In this document: positions 63,888 to 64,000 of the stretch, in pieces
How positions within the stretch are numbered: the stretch's first letter is position 1
How the letters are laid out: each line of letters opens with the position of its first letter
Source: Pseudomonadota bacterium
Lineage (GTDB): Bacteria; Pseudomonadota; Alphaproteobacteria; Rhizobiales; Xanthobacteraceae
Direction of reading: 5' to 3'
Length of the DNA stretch: 64,000 nt
Assembly (NCBI GenBank): GCA_023422775.1
Contig: JAFAGM010000023.1
Location: forward strand, 10,163-74,162
Notes under the pieces: generated by a model
Database searches by the model: none
Told to the model about the DNA's origin: nothing
Seen by the model: the letters and a program-made list of their open reading frames with translations, nothing else
Program-made: the position numbers and the translations under genes

Positions 63888-63909
63888 AGCGCGGCTTAAA
63901 GCCGAAGAC

Positions 63910-63997
63910 GTAGGGTGGGCAGAGCGAAGCGTGCCCACCATCACGAGCACAGCGTTACATGGTGGGCACGGCGCAAGGGCGCCTTTGCCCACCCTAC
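63910..63997. repeat. Large palindromic repeat at the window end
   Basis: GTAGGGTGGGC and GCCCACCCTAC are the outer arms, with GTGCCCACCAT and ATGGTGGGCAC inside. It is a widespread rhizobial intergenic palindrome and lies just after the SH3 gene. Confidence 0.8.
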
Positions 63998-64000
63998 AAC

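Overview
The window looks like a chromosomal segment of a Bradyrhizobium-type alphaproteobacterium (Nitrobacteraceae, formerly Bradyrhizobiaceae). Evidence: high GC with G/C-rich third positions; the lptC-lptA-lptB-rpoN-hpf-ptsN block; the aroA-cmk-rpsA-sppA-ihfB-lapA-trpFBA-accD-folC-trxA-addA-addB-murU-tsaE/amgK-divL order; an Hsp20/DUF1150 pair behind a ROSE-like RNA thermometer; and many short dispersed palindromes of the kind common in that genus. Species assignment is inference only.

Layout. (1) 1-3.4 kb: the end of an accessory, probably phage- or island-derived segment, with a truncated DNA methyltransferase, a 622-residue GHKL ATPase and about 1 kb with no convincing gene. (2) 3.4-9.0 kb: a five-gene iron/siderophore cassette (TonB-dependent receptor, DUF4198, DUF3649, PepSY membrane protein, DUF3325) behind an Irr/ICE-like box. 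(3) 9.1-15.8 kb: RNase D-like exonuclease, LPS export (lptC, lptA, lptB), sigma-54, ribosome hibernation factor and PTS-Ntr EIIA, then a 40-codon relic of a chemoreceptor. (4) 15.9-24.5 kb: Hsp20/DUF1150 heat-shock unit; a ugpBAEC glycerol-3-phosphate importer; a CaiB-type CoA transferase; a divergent ohr/ohrR peroxide module with an almost ideal operator; a GIY-YIG protein; tRNA-Ala(GGC). (5) 24.5-31.9 kb: FYDLN protein, aroA, a two-gene nucleotidyltransferase cassette splitting aroA from cmk, cmk, rpsA, sppA, ihfB. (6) 31.9-38.2 kb: lapA, trpFBA, accD, folC, trxA. (7) 38.2-50.6 kb (minus strand): divL, tsaE-amgK fusion, PilZ protein, murU, addB, addA. (8) 50.8-56.2 kb: dut, coaBC carrying an N-terminal ribbon-helix-helix domain, ubiB, ubiE, mutM. 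(9) 56.2-64 kb: ParA-like ATPase, gamma-glutamyltransferase, MoeB/ThiF enzyme, aldo/keto reductase, LysR regulator, 2-hydroxyacid dehydrogenase and an SH3-domain exported protein.

Functional links. Much of the window is housekeeping: envelope biogenesis and recycling (lpt, murU/amgK), recombination and repair (addAB, mutM, dut), translation (rpsA, tsaE, hpf), cofactors (coaBC, ubiBE, folC), tryptophan and chorismate synthesis, fatty-acid initiation (accD) and cell-cycle signalling (divL). The least conventional parts are the left-edge GHKL/methyltransferase pair, the nucleotidyltransferase cassette inside aroA-cmk, the RHH-CoaBC fusion and the regulatory elements (ROSE thermometer with sigma-32 promoter, OhrR operators, ICE box, candidate PHO box). 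I saw no CRISPR array, rRNA operon, complete insertion sequence or integrase.
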